The position numbers and the translations under genes are program-made. A stretch of 41,705 nt of DNA from CAYQZD01 sp964421875. Lineage in GTDB: Bacteria > Electryoneota > Tariuqbacteria > Tariuqbacterales > Tariuqbacteraceae. Numbering within the stretch: the first letter of the stretch is position 1; the number at the start of each line of letters is the position of its first letter. Positions 39,776-41,705 of this stretch are shown here, piece by piece. A model generated the notes under the pieces. The model saw nothing but the letters and a program-made list of their open reading frames with translations. It did not search any database and was not told where the DNA came from. The stretch spans positions 1 to 41,705 of the forward strand of contig CAYQZD010000023.1 in the NCBI GenBank assembly GCA_964421875.1, written 5' to 3'.

Positions 39776-40651
39776 CTACCTATTTTTTTTACGCAGGAAG
39801 ATGATGCCGCCTCCGGCGATGGATAGCAAATAGACCGCTCCGGCGACTACAATGATGACGGGACCGCTGGGTAAGTCATAGACATAGCTGAAACCAATAC
39901 CCAGGAAAACGAACAGCATACAGAAGGCGACGGACAAAGCCATCATCTTTGACAATCCACCGGCGAAGCGGTTTGCCACCGCCGCTGGCAGTGTCAGCAG
40001 GGCGATTACCAGCACAATCCCCACCACCCTTACCAATAAAACAACGGTCAAAGCGGTCAGAATTAGGAGCAGCAGATAGAAGAAATCGGCGTTAATCCCT
40101 CTGAGGCGGGCATACTCGTCATCGAAGCACACCGCCCGCAGTTCCTTGAAAAAGCGCACTCCGACGACCACCACCACCAAATCCAACCCTGCCACCAGCC
40201 ATAAATCGGTTTTCGAAATCAGAAGTATGTTTCCGAAGAGGTAACTCATCGGGTCGATATAGCCGGGGGTCTTGGCGATAAATATCAGCCCGACCGCCAT
40301 TCCCATAGCCCAAATCGCTCCGATGACGGTGTCTTCCCGTTGGCGGGCGTAAAGGCTCACCAAGCCGATTATCAACGCCGCGGCCACCGCCGCCGCCACT
40401 GCCCAGTACATCGGGTGGCTCCAGGCAAGGTGATATTTAAATTGCAGAAAGAGCCCTAATCCGATTCCCCCCAGCACGCTGTGGGCGATGGCTCCCGCGA
40501 TATAACTGATGCGGCGCGCCACAACATAAGTTCCGATAATCCCGAAAGCCACGCTGGCGAGCAAGCCGGCGATAAAGGCGTAGCGCAGAAAGGGGAGGTC
40601 CGGATTCCCTAAGGCGTCGAGGAATTCAATCATTCTCTTTTTCTTCTCCAT
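39776..40651 (-). CDS. znuB: Metal ABC transporter permease (ABC-3 family, ZnuB-like)
   Basis: This 291-residue inner-membrane permease has eight or nine hydrophobic helices. The ABC-3 family signature is visible in RRISYIAGAIAHSVLGGIGLGL (residues 46-67) and in the central loop with DDEYARLRGINADFFY. It would import zinc or manganese. The start may be ATG 40651 or ATG 40633; the latter gives MIEFLDALGNPDLPFLRYAF, with a GGAG sequence 12 nt upstream. It overlaps the ATPase gene by 26 bases from the first start. No binding protein (ZnuA) gene is seen in the window, and metal specificity cannot be read from the permease. Confidence 0.9.
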   Translation of the reverse strand: MEKKKRMIEFLDALGNPDLPFLRYAFIAGLLASVAFGIIGTYVVARRISYIAGAIAHSVLGGIGLGLFLQFKYHLAWSHPMYWAVAAAVAAALIIGLVSLYARQREDTVIGAIWAMGMAVGLIFIAKTPGYIDPMSYLFGNILLISKTDLWLVAGLDLVVVVVGVRFFKELRAVCFDDEYARLRGINADFFYLLLLILTALTVVLLVRVVGIVLVIALLTLPAAVANRFAGGLSKMMALSVAFCMLFVFLGIGFSYVYDLPSGPVIIVVAGAVYLLSIAGGGIIFLRKKNR

Positions 40652-41384
40652 CGTAACTTAAGTCGTGTCTTATCAGCCTCATATCCTTTTCATACAGGCC
40701 CTTGATAGTTTCCACCGAGATGTCGCTGGTGGGGTGCAGCCGGACGCGGCGGTTGACACAGAGCACGCTCCTGATGCCGTGAAAAACGAAACTGGGTTCA
40801 TGAGAAACCAGAAGGACGGTGAGACGCCGGTTCAATTCGGCAATCAGGTTCAGCAGTTTATCCTCAGCGTGAGGGTCAACATTCGAGGTCGGTTCGTCCA
40901 GGAGCAGCATATCCGGGTCGCCGGTCAGGGCGCGGGCGATTAGGGTTCGCTGGTGCATCCCTCCGGAAAGCTCGGCAAACTGTGTCGAAGCAAGCTCGGC
41001 GACGCCGAGCTGTTCCATCGCCGCCGATGCTTGCCTGCGGTCGGAAGGGCTGAAGCGGATTCCGCCGCCGGTTCCCAGCCTGCCCATTAGAACAACTTCC
41101 ATCACGGTGATGGGGAACTGCGGGTCGAAATTCATCGCTTGCGGCACGTATCCAAGGCGGCGCCGGGCGCGTTGAGGTGACTGGCCGAAAACGCTGATTT
41201 CCCCTGTTTTCGGCTTCAGGAATCCCATAATAAGCTTAAGCAAAGTGGTTTTCCCGCCGCCGTTGGGGCCGACAATATAGACCAATTCCCGGTGGTTCAC
41301 GGCGAAATTCACATCGACCAAAACCGGCGCCCCATCATAGGAGAAGGACACATCCTTGAAGGTGATTACGGGGTCTCCATGCAT
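40626..41384 (-). CDS. znuC: Metal ABC transporter ATP-binding protein (ZnuC-like)
   Basis: This 252-residue cytoplasmic ATPase has Walker A GPNGGGKT (39-46), the Q loop YVPQAMNFDPQFP, and the signature LSGGM (139-143; Met in place of the usual Gln). It also has Walker B MLLLDEPTSNVD (159-170) and the switch histidine in LLVSHEPSFV. The sequence is typical of zinc/manganese importers, for example RRLGYVPQ and FPITVMEVVLMGR. The upstream side on the minus strand has a TATAAT box (41394-41389) directly before the ATG. The gene starts the znuCB operon, and the binding protein must be encoded elsewhere. Confidence 0.9.
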   Translation of the reverse strand: MHGDPVITFKDVSFSYDGAPVLVDVNFAVNHRELVYIVGPNGGGKTTLLKLIMGFLKPKTGEISVFGQSPQRARRRLGYVPQAMNFDPQFPITVMEVVLMGRLGTGGGIRFSPSDRRQASAAMEQLGVAELASTQFAELSGGMHQRTLIARALTGDPDMLLLDEPTSNVDPHAEDKLLNLIAELNRRLTVLLVSHEPSFVFHGIRSVLCVNRRVRLHPTSDISVETIKGLYEKDMRLIRHDLSYDGEEKEND

Positions 41385-41705
41385 TATGATTATACCAACT
41401 TTAGAAAGAATTTCCGTTTATAACAGGTTTTGCACCCTGCACCTTGTAATTAATGCACAAATACTTGCAACAGGGTGAGGGGATTCTGCCGCACACGAGA
41501 AGATTGCTTCGCTTCGCTCGCAATGACAGGTGGCGGGTTAAAAATCAATGTTGTCCTGAGTATTTCTTTAACTCAAGATAATGTCAATACCTATAGGAAT
41601 CCAATAGGTTTTCGAGATTTTATTACACGCTGTTTTACAACATAAAATGGGGCTCTTCGCTGAATTGTATGGGTAATGACAATCACGATTGAGGATTCAG
41701 GGCAT
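41385..41705. other. Repeat-containing intergenic region at the window end
   Basis: These 321 bases hold the inverted partner (41444-41477) of the repeat at 2319-2351 and an ATTGC...GCAATGACA palindrome (41502-41529), followed by a GGCGGGTTA remnant. No gene was seen up to the window edge. Confidence 0.55.
41444..41529. repeat. Dispersed repeat and GCAATGACA palindrome
   Basis: 41444-41477 is the inverted copy of 2319-2351. 41502-41529 reads GATTGC, then an inner cttcgcttcgctc, then GCAATGACAGG. It is a copy of the element at 33403-33428. Confidence 0.7.

Noticed and set aside
38615..41384. One ABC transporter operon including the NMT1 binding protein and znuBC
   Set aside because: NMT1-type proteins do not pair with ABC-3 metal permeases. 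The gene is separated by about 165 bases with a repeat array and is coupled to the phosphatase instead.

Overview
The window looks like a chromosomal segment from an uncultured Gram-negative anaerobe of the FCB superphylum (Bacteroidota/Fibrobacterota and relatives). The evidence is a fused LpxC-FabZ gene, lipid A genes lpxD and lpxA with ompH, LVIVD-repeat secreted proteins, one of which ends in a type IX secretion (T9SS) sorting domain with the PNPFN motif, and oxygen-sensitive metabolism: a glycyl-radical hydroxyproline dehydratase and indolepyruvate:ferredoxin oxidoreductase. The phylum cannot be fixed from sequence reading alone. No rRNA, tRNA, CRISPR array, IS transposase or prophage was seen.

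Layout. 1-2.5 kb: a frameshifted DUF4405 (cytochrome b-like) gene and a Fic protein with a degenerate catalytic loop. 2.5-6.7 kb: a TGS-domain GTPase, then a radical-SAM activase and its glycyl-radical enzyme (HypD type). 7-8.8 kb (minus): cysteine desulfurase-like enzyme and ArsR-type regulator. 9.1-10.4 kb: an AT-rich, compact three-gene cassette of unknown function with its own promoter. 10.4-17.9 kb: pepT, bacteriohemerythrin, a small membrane protein, a PAS/GAF histidine kinase, two lipoproteins and a MoxR ATPase. 18-24 kb: a GT-C-like membrane protein, an unknown 213-residue protein, a probable selenoprotein (LVIVD repeats plus a thioredoxin-like domain with a U-x-x-C active site encoded by UGA), PspC and LiaF-like membrane proteins. 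24.4-27 kb: iorA and iorB. 27.4-35.4 kb: ompH, lpxD, LVIVD/T9SS protein, lpxC-fabZ, lpxA, LVIVD lipoprotein. 35.6-39.6 kb: a partner-switching module (RsbW-like kinase, STAS antagonist, Cache-HAMP-SpoIIE phosphatase) with an NMT1-type periplasmic binding protein translationally coupled to the phosphatase. 39.8-41.4 kb: znuBC-like metal ABC transporter genes.

Most notable points. (1) The in-frame UGA at 21207-21209 lies exactly at the first position of a thioredoxin C-x-x-C motif, and a hairpin resembling the E. coli fdhF SECIS starts 10 nt downstream. (2) Intergenic DNA is full of patterned repeats. Some are degenerate tandem arrays with an exact 7-nt (sometimes 8-nt) period, mostly starting at or just after stop codons. 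Others are palindromes with a constant GCGGRG loop and variable, covarying arms. Two are longer duplicated elements: a 94-bp ungapped repeat upstream of ompH and lpxD, and a 79-bp repeat near two LVIVD genes. (3) The AT-rich three-gene cassette at 9.1-10.4 kb is the best candidate for an undescribed small system.

All family names come from motif recognition by eye; no database search was run.
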